Assembly (NCBI RefSeq): GCF_905147365.1
Contig: NC_056416.1
Coordinates: 7,336,001 to 7,400,000, forward strand
Reading direction: 5' to 3'
Origin: Aricia agestis
Taxonomy: Eukaryota; Arthropoda; Insecta; Lepidoptera; Lycaenidae
DNA: 64,000 nucleotides
Shown here piece by piece: positions 43,316-54,943 of this stretch (positions are counted from its first letter, which is position 1; each line of letters begins with the position of its first letter). The position numbers and the translations under genes were made by a program. The notes under the pieces are model-generated. The model worked only from the letters and a program-made list of their open reading frames with translations, had not been told where the DNA came from and made no database searches.

Positions 43316-45107
43316 GTCAAAGCCGGAACTATAGTAATCGGATATCACCTTACGCCGACTACTTCTACTCGCCTACTACTATTTACAGTCATTTGAAGCC
43401 ATACGCCTTCTTCCTAATTAATAAACTTTAAATAATAAACAAGACGCCTGTCCAATACTGTAAAATTCTTTAATATTATAATGAAAAAATACAAGAACTT
43501 TTGAAATTAAAAAGGGTGGGTCTTGGAAAATATAAGCTGTCCCTACCCTCTTTGCTTCGCTCGAGTGGCCACTTATAAAGTCGGCCGTGACAAAGTATTA
43601 TGTTGTCATAATCATCAGCCCTGTGCAATAGGCATGATGACTATTTTTTTTTCTTATCGCTAATTGAAAGACACTTAAAAAATAGAAACGTCGTTGAAAG
43701 AATGACTCTGATAGCTTAAAAATTCACCAAGATATGACAATTCAAATATCTCATAAAAAAGACCTGCCCGAAACGCTCCATACAAAGTGCTACGAAAGTA
43801 TGACGTCAGTCTTTCGTAGTTTGTACGCATCGGGAGACAACTTTGTTCGACAGGTATATTAAATATTGCGTTTATGAAAGTGGTTTCATAACAAAAGTTG
43901 CTTTTAATTGCATAAGTTATCGAATTGTATACAAATATTAAGAAATTTAATTGAAAAAAAATTCGACTTGAATATCCAACTTTGAAGGCGCATAACAAAA
44001 AAAATACAAATGCTATCAAGCTGAAATTTTGGGAACACTTATTTTTTACCGTGATTTCTTTATTTTATTAACAAAATTCGCTAATCTTTGACCTTGTCAT
44101 CATCCCTATTTTATTATACCCATAATATACCCATACAACTATAAGTACTCACAAAGGTAGCTTAATATATTATATTGTATTTACTCAAGCGCAACTATTC
44201 TCTAAAATTCGTTGTATCTCACAGGAGCCGTTCTAAAAACTTTACTATCATGGCGAAAGATTTAAGTATCTGCCATACAAAAATTTCACTAAAATCAATT
44301 CAGCGATGAAAGCCTAAAGGCCTACTTACATGCATACGTTTGCATTTACAATATTAGAATGGATTCCATGTAAAGATAAAAAGGAATTTTCAATTAAAAT
44401 ATTCGGGTTGAAAGCGTAGCGAAATGATTGTATCGCATGCTTGTTACAATTCCGGTGGGAGTGAAGTGGGTGAGGCTCAGCAGTCAGCACATACACTTGT
44501 TATTGTATAACTTGTGTTTAATAAGATCCACGTTATAGCTTATTATGAATTGCTTTATTTTTTAAATAAAATAAGAGATATTAATTGCAATAAGAATCAA
44601 ACAGTCCAATAGAACGTAAATTACACTATTAAAATTTAAACTGTAGTTCCCAAATATGTAACATAACCTCACTCATTTACTGCCGCCGCACGTGTTGTAC
44701 CTTAATCCAACTAAACTGTTTTACCTACGGCACCTGCTCTAAATCAGCAAAATGCCAGTTTACCCACATTTATCACGAAATGCCTCACCTAATTTATATA
44801 ATGCTCTCCTCCCCCACCCGGGCCAGGGCGGGAACCTGCCGCTATAGGGGGCCGGTCACCTGCAACAATGGTAAATGCCTTCATCAAATCGAGAAAATTC
44901 AATCAATTTGTTTGAATCGGTGATAATTAACTTCATCGAGTTTTCAATTACGCTCGTTTTGTGCGACGCTTACGTTGTAAATGGGCTCTCAGAAAGTTAT
45001 ATTATTATGTTTATTAAGTTGTATATTTTTACTGTAACTTATCAGTTTGACGGTTCCTGATTATAGATGGTTCATCTTTCCAAAAATATATTAAGTGCTT
45101 TTGCAGA
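43316..45107. other. No gene identified
   Basis: A 114-codon minus-strand frame (43675-44019) runs across a segment at 43640-43870 that I associate with a widespread lepidopteran repeat (ACGAAAGTATGACGTCAGTC). I do not call it a gene. A GC-richer patch lies at 44810-44870. Confidence 0.35.
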
Positions 45108-45221
45108 GCCCCTAGCCAAGATGTAACATGAGAATTATGTCGACTTTATTTGATCGAACGCTTATATTATGTTGATTTCATAAAGAAACGATAAAGAAAA
45201 CATCTTGGCTTGGCTAGGGGT
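45108..45221. mobile_element. MITE with 'CCCCTAGCCAAGA' ends, copy 2
   Basis: CCCCTAGCCAAGATG and CATCTTGGCTTGGCTAGGGG ends, with AGAAACGATAAAGAAAA as in the 21923 copy. Shortened internally. Confidence 0.65.
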
Positions 45222-45341
45222 TACAGACCACAATTTACGACAACCAATCACAAATATCGAGTGTTTTATTTTTTCGAAAAATATAAGATATTATATTGCG
45301 TTTGCGGTAAACAATTTCTTGTTCCCTATTTTATTACTATT

Positions 45342-47973
45342 CTGCCGCGCAATTTGTAAACGCGGTAAAGAACATGTTATAGGTTTCGAGAAAAACGCGG
45401 TCAAAGTTGAAATTTTATTTTTGGTTGCCTGCACTTTGTTACTCAACCATTAGTAAAAATATGTATATGAGTTCAAAGTGCGAATTTAGGAGATGAAGTG
45501 GATATTAGTTTTTTGCTTTTTGCTTAACCCGTCAAATGTTATGTTTTGTGTGTAAAATATCAAAAAAACCGTTTCAGTTATGGTTTCGCTTAGTTTTCAC
45601 TCGCTACTCAACTACTCATAAATGCAGTAAAAGTGTTTCTTACTGCATTTATGTGTAGTTTCCTGTACTTACGGCATATATATGAGATGATTCAATGTAA
45701 TGAAAAGTCCTACACCATAATATATACGCCGTATTTTAACAGGTTACTGCATTTATGAGTGGGAACATGAACTGAAATAACTCATCAATACTATTTACTG
45801 CACAGTAGTATTACAATTATACTGCGTTTATCTTATGTCAATGCCGTTTTCACGTTGAACTTTACCAATGAGTAGTTTACCAAGCAATGAGCACAAATAA
45901 TTTAAAGGACACAAGGAAAACAAATAATTACTGGAATTTCTTAATTTAATAAATCACAGACTCAACAGTTTTTCTAAAATAATCACAGCTTTAGCTACTA
46001 CAACTATTTAAAAAAATAACGGACTTACTATCTTAAATCTAATTTAATTAAGTCATACTATTTTTAACACAGGTCTTTGCACTCTAGTGACTGTAAAAAT
46101 ATAATAAAAACTAAGAAGCATTTATAGGTCTACAAGGATCTGATGGCAAAAAGTGAGAAAAGAAATTGTCTCTAGCTATTGCTAAGACAAATAATTGTAA
46201 TAAAACATTTTTATCAATTTTTTTCCTTATAACAGTTGATTCTGTGTGTGAAACATGCAAATATAAAAAAATCGGCCAAGTGCGAGCCATACTCGCGCAC
46301 GAATACGATACAGAGCAAAAATAGGCTAAAAATGGGAGCCCTCTTGAATTTTTATTTTATTTTAATATTATTATTAAATATTAAAGTACACTTTTTTTTC
46401 AGTTCACAATTATATAACAAAAGAATGTATAAAAAAATTCAAGTCCCGACCTTTTGCCACTTTTGATATAGAGCGAAGGATATTAATTACCCTTAGATAT
46501 TAATTTTATTTTGTTTTCATTATATTTAGTTGTTATAGTGGCAACAGATATACACAATCTGTGAAAATTTCAGAAGCCTAGCTATAGCGGTTCTTGAGAT
46601 ACAGCCTGGAGACAGACAGACGGCCAGCCAACGAAGTCTTAGTAATAGGGTCCCGTTTTTTACCCTTTGGGTACGAAACCCTTTAAATTTATCCAATGAT
46701 CAAGGATATTTTTTTTAGATTCTGCCATCAAAATTTGCCATCCGATTCTGGATAGGTCTAATAAACAAATATATAAGTTATCAATGTGACATCAATAAAT
46801 CAATTAATACACCTAGATAAATACATTACTTACTTAAAAAAATAAAATTAAAAAAAAACATTTTTGAAACATTGAAAATAAACAATAAAGTTTGTAAATA
46901 TTTGAGATGCAAAGCCCGGGCACACATTCTGTCTGCTGATAGTTTCCACCACCAAGTGGAATTGTCATTGCTACGCATGAAGAAAGTCTACGATTTTAAT
47001 TATTTTTAATTGAGTTTGATCAACAACATGTTGATTTTTTGAAGGTTAAAAATATATCTAAAGGATATATTCCAGAGGCCACTCTAAAATGCAATTACTT
47101 ATCCAAAAGATAGTTCCTCTAATGCCCGAAAATGGAAGACGGTTTTGGTATAATTTGCCGGTTACAGTTTCTGCGTTAGAGTTCTAAAATTCATACATTT
47201 TAAATTTAATATTTACAGACTATAATATTTATTTTCAATGTTTAAAAAATTGTTGTAAGCACTTTTTGAAAATTGATTTTTTTTAACTTAGTACATATTT
47301 AGGTATAAGTACGGTATTTGATTTATTGATCTCACATTGATAACTTACTTTTGTAAATGCTTTTTATTATATTTTTACAGCAACTAGATTTAAGATAGAC
47401 TTAAGTCCGTTATTTTTGAGTTCACGTCATTAAAAGATAAAACGTATTTAAGGAAAACCAATGCGCACACATACTATAAATGCCGTAATTGTCATTAAGT
47501 GCGTTTGTAACATGTTGCACTTCGGTGAACCTTAATATGTATGCAGTATAATTGTAAAGTACTGCATTAATGTTAAGTACTTGTCATCTGTTTTGACCAT
47601 GAAAACAATTTTTTTAGTGTTTAAGTGACCTTACTGCATGTATACTATGTGCAAGACTAAATTAATAATTTTAGTAATATGACAAGAATGACGTAATTGG
47701 CACATACTGCATATTTGTTAAGATGCTTATTCAGTAAGCATGGGTTTTCACGTAACATTAAGTTTTTGAGTACTCCTACTGCGGTTATACTAAGTACATA
47801 AATCTTAAATCTGCTCTTTACTGCATTTATGTTAATATGGTTTGGCGTTTGTAATAACGATAGGAAAAAATGGGTTTTTGATTCTTATAGAGCTTAACGT
47901 CAGCATCTCGAATATCTAAAACAACCATAAACGCAGTAAGTGGTACTTACTGCGTTTATGAATTGCGCGGCAG
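45342..47973. mobile_element. 2.6-kb TIR element with clustered subterminal motifs, superfamily unknown
   Basis: Left CTGCCGCGCAATTTGTAAAC and right, as reverse complement, CTGCCGCGCAATTCATAAAC form TIRs of about 30 bp. TATT lies on both sides (45338-45341 and 47974-47977). The motif TTACTGCATTTATG and its complement cluster near both ends: 45617-45630, 45640-45653, 45744-45757 and 45820-45832 on the left; 47818-47831, 47926-47939 and 47947-47960 on the right. Weaker forms occur at 45354, 47474, 47536, 47559 and 47705. The middle lacks them. No transposase frame exists, and a copy of the CCAAGTGCGAG repeat sits inside. Subterminal repeats of this kind are known as transposase-binding sites in several DNA transposon groups. 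Confidence 0.65.
46263..46684 (+). repeat. 'CCAAGTGCGAG...TACGGAACCC' repeat, copy 6, nested
   Basis: AATCGGCCAAGTGCGAGCCA to TTGGGTACGAAACCCTTTAA, with the GACAGACAGACGG tract. It lies inside the 45342-47973 element. Confidence 0.8.
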
Positions 47974-48776
47974 TATTGGTTTCTACTTTTTATTGCATGT
48001 CAGTTTTCCCTGGATCGCTTTATTAAAAATCATTAATCACATAGTTTTGTGTATCTGGCGGGTATTGATATCGTATTTTATGCCATGCGAGTGGTTGACA
48101 TTATTAAAATCGCCAAGTTACGTATGAAAAACATTCCGTCCAAACAAAAATGCTGCTTTAATAAAAATATCATACCAATAAATACCAAAGAATATATTAT
48201 TTCTTTAGTTACAAAGGGTTTTTGCACACCCTTATAAAGGTTCTTCTAAGCTCGATCACAATCTTATCAAAGGCTTGAATCGTGTAGAGAAAAAGTATGT
48301 TATTATCTCTGCAGCGTAGAAGCATGTATCATGTTGCTGGCTGATTTATTTTTGGGGCCGAAGCAGGCCGAATTATGAGAAAGATTTAATACATATTTGT
48401 GCACAAATAAAACATTCTATCTGCGTGTTTGTGTTAAGAAAATTATTCAATAATTTTTTAAGTAAAAAAGTTTAACAAGCCAACATTTTATGGTAAACTC
48501 AGAATTTAATGTGGTGTTCGCTCCAACTTTCTGTGTTCCGTGAATTCCAATACCTACCTCCTTAAGAGGCGTAAAGAATTATATAAGGAAATTGAGTAAG
48601 TGACAAGAATAGCCAAAATGAGGTGGCCTTATAATATTAAATTATGTCAGGACATCATTTTGTAAGTCTATTTACGGGAAGCTTTAGCAAAATTTTTGAA
48701 TAATATTTATATTATCTCATTTTAAAAAAAGAATTTTAAATAAAAACGTGTTATAGTACCAATGCTTCCAAGTCTT
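47974..48776. other. No gene seen
   Basis: A 62-codon plus-strand frame (48049-48237) is AT-rich with no motif. No repeat boundary. Confidence 0.4.
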
Positions 48777-48967
48777 TAGGCAAGGCCACAACAGTGCGTT
48801 GCGGCGTCGCGTCGTATAAATCTACGATGTCGCAGACGGCAGAACGCATCGTGGGCGCAGACAGCGAGATTTCCGATGACATTTTTGCGTTGTGACAACG
48901 CATTACATTTCTGTGCGATGTTGTTTTTGCGATACGACGCTGCAACGCAGTGTTGTGGCTTGACCCT
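48777..48967. mobile_element. MITE with 'GGCCACAACAGTGCGTTGC' arms
   Basis: AAGGCCACAACAGTGCGTTG, then CGGCGTCGCGTCGTA pairs with the right arm ending GCAACGCAGTGTTGTGGCTT. A 131-codon minus-strand frame (48751-49146) crosses it and is therefore not treated as a gene. Confidence 0.75.
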
Positions 48968-49606
48968 TTGAAGTGTTGATCTATTTGTTGAATTTGATTG
49001 CACAAACATTTAAATAACCAGAAATGCAGAAACAAAATAAACAGAAAACTGAGTAGGAGCAAACTGCATATTAATGCCAGGTATACTGTTTCATCAACCG
49101 TTGATGCAATGGGCATACCAAGGTTTCTGTGCAGCTCTGCCCGCATAAATAAAGAATTTCATGGGAACTGCACATTTTCCCGAAAAAAATATCCTGTTTC
49201 TTTTCAAGTTTTTTTTTGATCTGAGGCTGCCGAGACGTTGAATTGCACTAGCCATTAAAACCAGACTAGTAATGAGGGTGTTTGATAATTATTCTATTAG
49301 CCACCAGGTGCCTCTATGTAACATTAGAGCTAATCCACATTCCACACGGGCGCTGGGCCATCGCAGCGTTATCGCGTTATTACGAAACAGTCTTAACGTC
49401 AACACCCCCTCCGTCGTCCTCGTCTCGGGGGCTGCTGTCCGTCATTTGTCTTTCGTGTCAAATAGACATTAGACATATTATGACAGCAATATCGTGACAC
49501 ATGACAGCTATATTGTGACATATGACAGTGGGTTGACACGATATACCCTGGGTAATTAGTGGCACCTGGTGGCAAACGGAATATCAAAAACCCTCAGCGA
49601 ACGTAC
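48968..49606. other. Intron of the receptor gene below the TM7 exon; no further exon seen
   Basis: It starts (minus strand) with the donor GTACGT at 49606. GACA-rich words (ACATATGACAG) lie at 49470-49535. Nothing resembling a receptor tail was found. Confidence 0.45.
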
Positions 49607-49773
49607 CTGTGTGGTGGGCTCGAGCTTGGTGGCGAGCTTGACGGGCTCCTCGGCCGGGTACATGAGGCGGCGCGCGAGGCGGGCGAAGGTGCAGCGGAAC
49701 TGCCGGCTCATGCTGCAGTACAGCACGAAGTTCACCGACGACGTGAACAGCGCCAGCACGTCCATCAGGTCAC
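49607..49773 (-). CDS. Myosuppressin receptor-like GPCR, TM7 and proximal C-tail exon
   Basis: The exon is bounded by an acceptor (TTTATCACAG before 49773) and a strong donor (CAG|GTACGT at 49607/49606). Two bases complete a glycine codon with the single G left by the upstream exon, then 55 codons follow and end in phase 0. The product starts DLMDVLALFTSSVNFVLYCS, then MSRQFRCTFARLARRLMYP and a tail EEPVKLATKLEPTTQ. SSxNFxLYCSMSRQFR at the end of TM7 is characteristic of insect myosuppressin (Dms) receptors, where NFxLY replaces the usual NPxxY. The receptor sits in the plasma membrane and responds to the FLRFamide peptide myosuppressin; in insects this inhibits visceral and heart muscle. Basic residues after TM7 fit helix 8. 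A related sex-peptide/MIP receptor would read closer to INFxIYCGMSRQFR, so the myosuppressin assignment is preferred. The stop codon is not in this exon. Confidence 0.88.
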
Positions 49774-49783
49774 CTGTGATAAA

Positions 49784-49995
49784 TCCTTACTCATATTTAA
49801 TATTCATATAAATGCGAAAGTGTATCTGTCTGTTACTTCTTCACGCCCAAACCGTTGAACCGATTTTGATGAAACTTGGTATGGATATACTTTGCGTCCC
49901 GGGAAAGGACATCATTTTTTTATCCCGAAAAAAAAAAATAGATTTCCCTCGCGATAAACGAGTTTTGGCGCAACGGAGTTGCGGGCGTCAACTAG
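49784..49995 (+). mobile_element. Helitron H2 at the splice acceptor of the receptor exon (212 bp)
   Basis: TCCTTACTCATATTTAATAT, then ATAAATGCGAAAGTGTATCT after an A. The end is CGCAACGGAGTTGCG (hairpin), then GGCGTCAACTAG and T. The element begins 10 bp from the TM7 exon border, in the opposite orientation to the gene. Confidence 0.88.
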
Positions 49996-50078
49996 TAATC
50001 ATACTTATATATATACATTATACATAATATAAGCCATTAGGCTTATGTAGTAACATAACCGTTATACCGTATTTAATA

Positions 50079-51613
50079 AACACACCGGCAAAATTAGAGG
50101 AACATAACAAAATTTAAATTGTTCACTGATTTTTATATATTTATTTATTTATTTACTAATTGATTATTAAAAAATAAATTTTATATAAATTTAGGGCATA
50201 AAAACGTGAAAAATAGAAAAAATCAGCAAAAATCAAAAAATTAAGAAAATCTTTGAAATTTCACTAGTAAGTTTTTAAGATAAATTCTCCATTTTTATTA
50301 AAGAAATGCCATGATTAAAGCGTGTAATGCCTTTTATGGATCTCCAGAGGGCCTGGATACGCCATTCCATGCTTGCATTTTAATTGTCAATCATTTCCTG
50401 TGGGATATTCTCCTACTCCTCCACTAGCGCCAACTCGAGCTCCTGGACACATTTTGGAGCTGGAGTTTTAACTCGTACCATTCACCCATTGATGTGCCAC
50501 ACGTCTTCAATCGGATCCACATCCGTAGACCACACTGGCCTCTCCACCTGGGCTACGCCAGCATCGTTTAGGTAATAATGCCCGATTTTCTTACTCTATG
50601 GACGCACATAAAATTGAAATTACTACCTAAAACTGTGTAAAAGGCACACCATGCCGTTCCAGGATGTGGGAACTATAGCCCTGTACTGTCAAAGTACCAT
50701 CATCTATAATCATCAGCTCCATGCGGGCTCCAAATCATATGCAACTCCAAACCATTACGAAGCCTGCATCATAGGCAACTGTTTCCGGTAAGTTTGATGG
50801 CCTGTAGCTTTCCTTATGATTTATCCACATTCTTTATCGCCTGTCAATACAATGTACACAGAATTTGCTCCCATCTCTGTACAGCACAAAATTTCACTCA
50901 CTTGTCTAATTCTGATGTTCACGCGCAAATCTTAGCCTGGCTCTTCGGTGTCCTGCCTCAAGTTTTGGTGCCCTTGCTGGCACTTTTGAGTTTAATTTAA
51001 CTTCTTTGAATATTCTTCTTACTGTACAATCACTTACACGTTCATCTTGGACCTGTTCCGACAGGTTTCGTATCTGCATAGCAGTTTGAGGTCGATTTCT
51101 TAAGTTTTGTTTCCTTACAAAATGGTCATCCTGAACCATTGTCACCCGATATCTGCCTTATTCTCGTCTCCGAACGTAAGATCCAGTCTCTCTGAAGCGT
51201 TGAAAGTTACAATGAACCACGGAAGCCGACACACCTAAGGCCTGACTGACCGAACGGTAGATGTGACCTTTCTCTATCGTGGTTACAGCTCTAGCTGTCG
51301 CAGATGCTGGAAAATCACTAATTTTGTATCTAAGCAATGTGTTCTTCCAAAAACCAAACAATTAAATGAGCTGAGCATACCTTGCACCCCGCTAAAACGC
51401 CATTCTTATCAGGAACAATTACAACGTCAATAATCGAAAAACACTTATTAGGGCATAATTGCTATAAAAACCTGTCAACTTGCCAGTTTTGTTCAATATT
51501 TTGTTTCTTGAAAGAGCTTAGAAGCTATAAAAAAGGCTTTCAGACAGCCCGACCCACTTGAGTTCAAGTTTTGGCCCTTTTTACCTATGTTCCGCTAATT
51601 TTGCCAGTGTGTG
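50079..51613 (-). mobile_element. Degenerate Tc1-like transposon
   Basis: The ends are inverted: left ACACACCGGCAAAATTAGAG, right CTAATTTTGCCAGTGTGTG, with TA flanks at 50077-50078 and 51614-51615. The minus strand encodes a broken transposase. 51158-51361 holds a helix-turn-helix part (GHIYRSVSQALGVSASVVHC, then FQRFRETGSYVRRRE). 50906-51145 holds the next part (NRPQTAMQIRNL to HRRARLRFAREHQN). The catalytic region to about 50640 is recognisable only with in-frame stops (a run resembling FVLYRDGSKFCVH). The wording matches Tc1-family transposases, which cut and paste at TA. It is inactive. Confidence 0.88.
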
Positions 51614-52384
51614 TAGTTTTGTCTCCAATAAAACGGACATTTTTGAGTGATTGATTCGAACTACTAAAACTCCAAGAAAAACTTAGATGGAGTTTAAGTC
51701 GGCCAGAATTATTACAAAAGTTTCTGTCGTTTCTAAACCATTACTTAATCAATCAAACTGCTTTTCCCACAAGTTTAATTTCCACTAAATCTTTAAAATA
51801 ATATAAAAATCCCACAGAAAGTTCCAAGGTAAACCTTTTGTGACACGTTGAAATTAAAAAGATCGTTCGGTTCGGTTCAGTTCCTGAGAATTAATAAGAT
51901 TGATTAAAACCTCAGTAGTACTAATTGAACTTTCCCCAGAACTTCTCGCTCGTGCTCGGAAAAATAAGTCTGAATATATAAAGTAGCGGAGAAAATATTT
52001 CATTAGGCATTTTCGAAGAAAACTATTTGTTTGAAACTGTTTTAGGCAACAGACGGCGGCGGCAGGAATTACAATTATGTCCCAATTGTCCTCCAAAGCC
52101 TCAGTGAATATACAATAATTGTTGAATATAATAATATATTTTTGCATAAAAATTAATCTTAAAAGTTAAGTGCACGCGTTTGAAAAATATCATGTATTCA
52201 TTTTTTGGCATGGTCTTTTTTTAATTCAACGAAAAGCGAATAAATAAAGAAATGAATCTTAAATGCTGAAACGTTAAATTGGCTGAACCAATTTTGCTAA
52301 TTTTAGTCTTGAGATATTCGAGGAAGTCCGGGAAGGTTAATCCTTTGAGGTTTGTATCAAGTTAATGGGTCATCTAGTAAAACA
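51614..52384. other. Intron sequence, nothing recognised
   Basis: A 97-codon minus-strand frame (51854-52147) has no motif, and its region is AT-rich. Confidence 0.4.
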
Positions 52385-52385
52385 T

Positions 52386-52750
52386 GACGTGGGAGAGCCA
52401 TGCTTCGGCACGAATGGGCCGGCTCGACCGGAGAAATACCACGTCCTCACAGAAAACCGGCGTGAAACAGCGCTTCCGCTGTGTTTCGCCGAGTAAGTGA
52501 GTTTACCGGAGGCCCAATCTCCTACCCTTTTCCTTTCCCTACCCTCCCCTATTTCCTTCCGTACCCTCCCCTATTCCCTTCCGTACCCTCCCCTATTCCC
52601 TTCCCTACCCTCCCCTATTACCCCTTAGAAGGCCGGCAACGCACCTGCAGCTCTTCTGATGCTGCGAGTGTCCATGGGCGACGGAAGTTGCTTTCCATCA
52701 GGTGACCCGTTTGCTCGCTTGCCCCCTTATTTCATAAAAAAAAAAAAAAA
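52386..52750 (+). mobile_element. Family L SINE-like repeat, longest forward copy
   Basis: GTGGGAGAGCCATGCTTCGG to the A-run at 52737-52751. It includes an internal GAAACAGCGCTTCCGCTGTG near-palindrome and several CCCTACCCTCCCCTATT units, expanded compared with the 6470 copy. Confidence 0.85.
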
Positions 52751-52753
52751 ACA

Positions 52754-53070
52754 TATTATGTTTAAAATAAACTATTATAGTATTGCCAAAAATAATTGTC
52801 CGTAGCGATCATTGCTAGTTATAGTTTCTTATGTCAATGTTGCTAGTCAAATTGCTAGCTCAATACCTGCATAGACCAACAAAGAGTGCGAGAGAGAAGA
52901 AAATCCTTTATGGAATTATAACAAGATGAAAAGAGAGAGGCAGTTTAATGAAAATTGTAACAACTTTTATTTGACATGTCGTCAAAAGTCGTCAATCGTT
53001 TTTATGCCCTTTCGGTATTTGCAATTTATTATTTAAATCGTATGTTATTTTCAACAAATACTATTATATA
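52754..53070. other. Intron sequence, nothing recognised
   Basis: A GCTAGT / TTGCTAGTT motif recurs at 52813-52860. No gene. Confidence 0.4.
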
Positions 53071-53329
53071 CAGGGTGTAACAAAAATAAGTGATAATACT
53101 TTAGGGTGTGTACGTGTTCCTTGTAGAGAGTTCACTGTGAAAGTAGCAGCGCTGAAAGACCAAAATTTTTTTCCACTTTTGTATGGGGAAACTCGTGGCG
53201 CTCGGGCCTTTGCCCATACAAAAATAAAAAAAATTTTTCGTCTTTCAGCGCTGCTACTTTCACAGTGAACTCTCTACAAGGAACACGTATACACCCTAAA
53301 GTATTATCACTTATTTTTGTTACACACTG
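53071..53329. mobile_element. mariner-type MITE 'CAGGGTGTAACAAAA', intact copy (259 bp)
   Basis: CAGGGTGTAACAAAAATAAG and its inverted partner ending TTTGTTACACACTG, flanked by TA on both sides. The arms are about 110 bp and nearly perfect, through TCACTGTGAAAGTAGCAGCG. High arm identity suggests recent activity. Confidence 0.9.
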
Positions 53330-54121
53330 TATAACAAAAGTAACTTGTGCTGTGAGTGATTGCAGTGTAAATCATAGGAATAATCCTGAAAAATATACAT
53401 TTCACACGTAATTAATCTTCATGTCCTAATTGCTACGATGTGTTCATTTTTGCTCTATTCTGTCTTTAGCTCTCTATTTCAAATAAAATATTGTGAATCC
53501 TCCCTTTTACTTTCATCTTTTGCGTAACTAAAGTTACTATTGTTCTTATATTACACAAATTTTGAATAAAAAATTTTCATTAAAATTTTTTACATATACG
53601 CTAGTGCTTGAATCAAATTTATCGATATGCTTATCGATATTTTACAATAACATAAAACTAAAATAAAAATCATTTACCTTTACATTTATCACCATAAAAA
53701 CGACATATTGTCTTATTTTAACGATTATTTTTAAGTAATAATTATCTTTTGACATACCTAGTATAAAATCAAGGTTTCACAAATCAGTCACTTGAATCTA
53801 ATACTCATTGAATGCAGCTTTCAATAATATAATAGTTCTCTGACAAAATAGGTATAAGTGCAACTTATATTATACTTAATAGGACTGGTACCGACTTCAA
53901 AATTATGAATATTGAGAACAGAAATACTGAATACAGAATAAGGATTATTTGATACTTTTTAGTTCATTTAAGTATAATATTACTATTGTCTTTACCTTCA
54001 AATCGGTTCACAAACGGCGGAGTAATCGTTGAACATACATAAAAAATATTATATCCACAGCCGAACGTCTAACCTCCTCCTTAAAGTCGGTTAAAAATGA
54101 TTGTAATAAAAAGTATTAGGG
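53330..54121. other. Intron sequence with a Helitron-body trace
   Basis: About 53998-54110 contains CACAAACGGCGGAGTAATCG and AACCTCCTCCTTAAAGTCGG, the internal wording of composite Helitron H4, without its ends. Confidence 0.5.
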
Positions 54122-54943
54122 AGTGCCTCCGCCTCCGGCGCCGGTTGCCAAAATGGTTGCCGGCGCCGTTTTCCGAACTCCGAAGTTTGCCGAAGTCACG
54201 CGATGTTTGCCAAATAGGCTGCCGGCGCCTATTCGTCAAACATCGCTTGTCAAACAGAATAATGATCAAAAACATCAGACTTGAGCTAAATGACTATGAA
54301 AAGTACAAATAATAAGGTCATAATAATTGTAAGGATGCATAATTATTTAAATCCTTCGATCGGGGATTCTCGGAAATGCTATTGTATTCTATTGTTGTCG
54401 CGATCACCGGTGCTCGTATGGGGCTTGAATCTTGGATGGGTTAATGGTGGTGATGATGAAGATGCTGATAAATGTGATCTGCATAGTAGCATTTAAAGAC
54501 AATATCTTTGCTTCTTTAAACAACGCTGAAACTCTCTAACATGAATAAGGAATCTGAAGTTCTGTTCCTTCGGAAGTATACCACGGAATTTATAACTGTA
54601 GCTGTGGTGCAAAATCTTACTTTTTGGTAGCTGAAAAAAGATAGCTAAGGTAAAGCTAAGCTAAGAAAATGCATCACAAAAAACTAAAATATCCACAGCC
54701 GAACAAATAGGTACCAAACCTTCACCTTTAAAAGTCGAATATATAAATTGAGATTATAATTATAATTTCTTTTTCAAATTTGTGTATCGGCACTGGAACC
54801 TAGCGCTTTACGCATTATCACCGGCTCCCATTTTGAGTGCCAGCGCCGGCAGTCGTTGTTTTATATCTCGGCTGCCGGCAGTATACTTACCGTAGTTCCC
54901 ATTACTGATATTTTTGGGAGCCGGCGCCGGCAGCGGAGGCACT
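54122..54943. mobile_element. TIR element 'AGTGCCTCCGC', about 820 bp, with a decayed Helitron piece inside
   Basis: Left AGTGCCTCCGCCTCCGGCGC and right GCCGGCAGCGGAGGCACT form inverted ends. CCGGCGCC-rich blocks lie near both ends. 54464-54640 is a diverged H4 Helitron body (GATCTGCATAGTAGCATTTA). No target duplication was resolved. Confidence 0.65.

Noticed and set aside
43675..44019. 114-codon minus-strand frame
   Set aside because: AT-rich, and overlaps a segment that I associate with a common lepidopteran repeat. No domain or splice context supports a gene.
48751..49146. 131-codon minus-strand frame with a hydrophobic segment
   Set aside because: It crosses an inverted-repeat MITE (48777-48967), and its C-terminal half is simply the MITE in translation. 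No conserved motif.
49559..49858. 99-codon plus-strand frame rich in Gly, Ala and Arg
   Set aside because: It is the antisense of the receptor TM7 exon, open only because that exon is GC-rich.
52481..52705. 74-codon Pro/Phe-rich frame (and its like at 60180-60383)
   Set aside because: Pyrimidine-rich tract of the family L repeat in translation.
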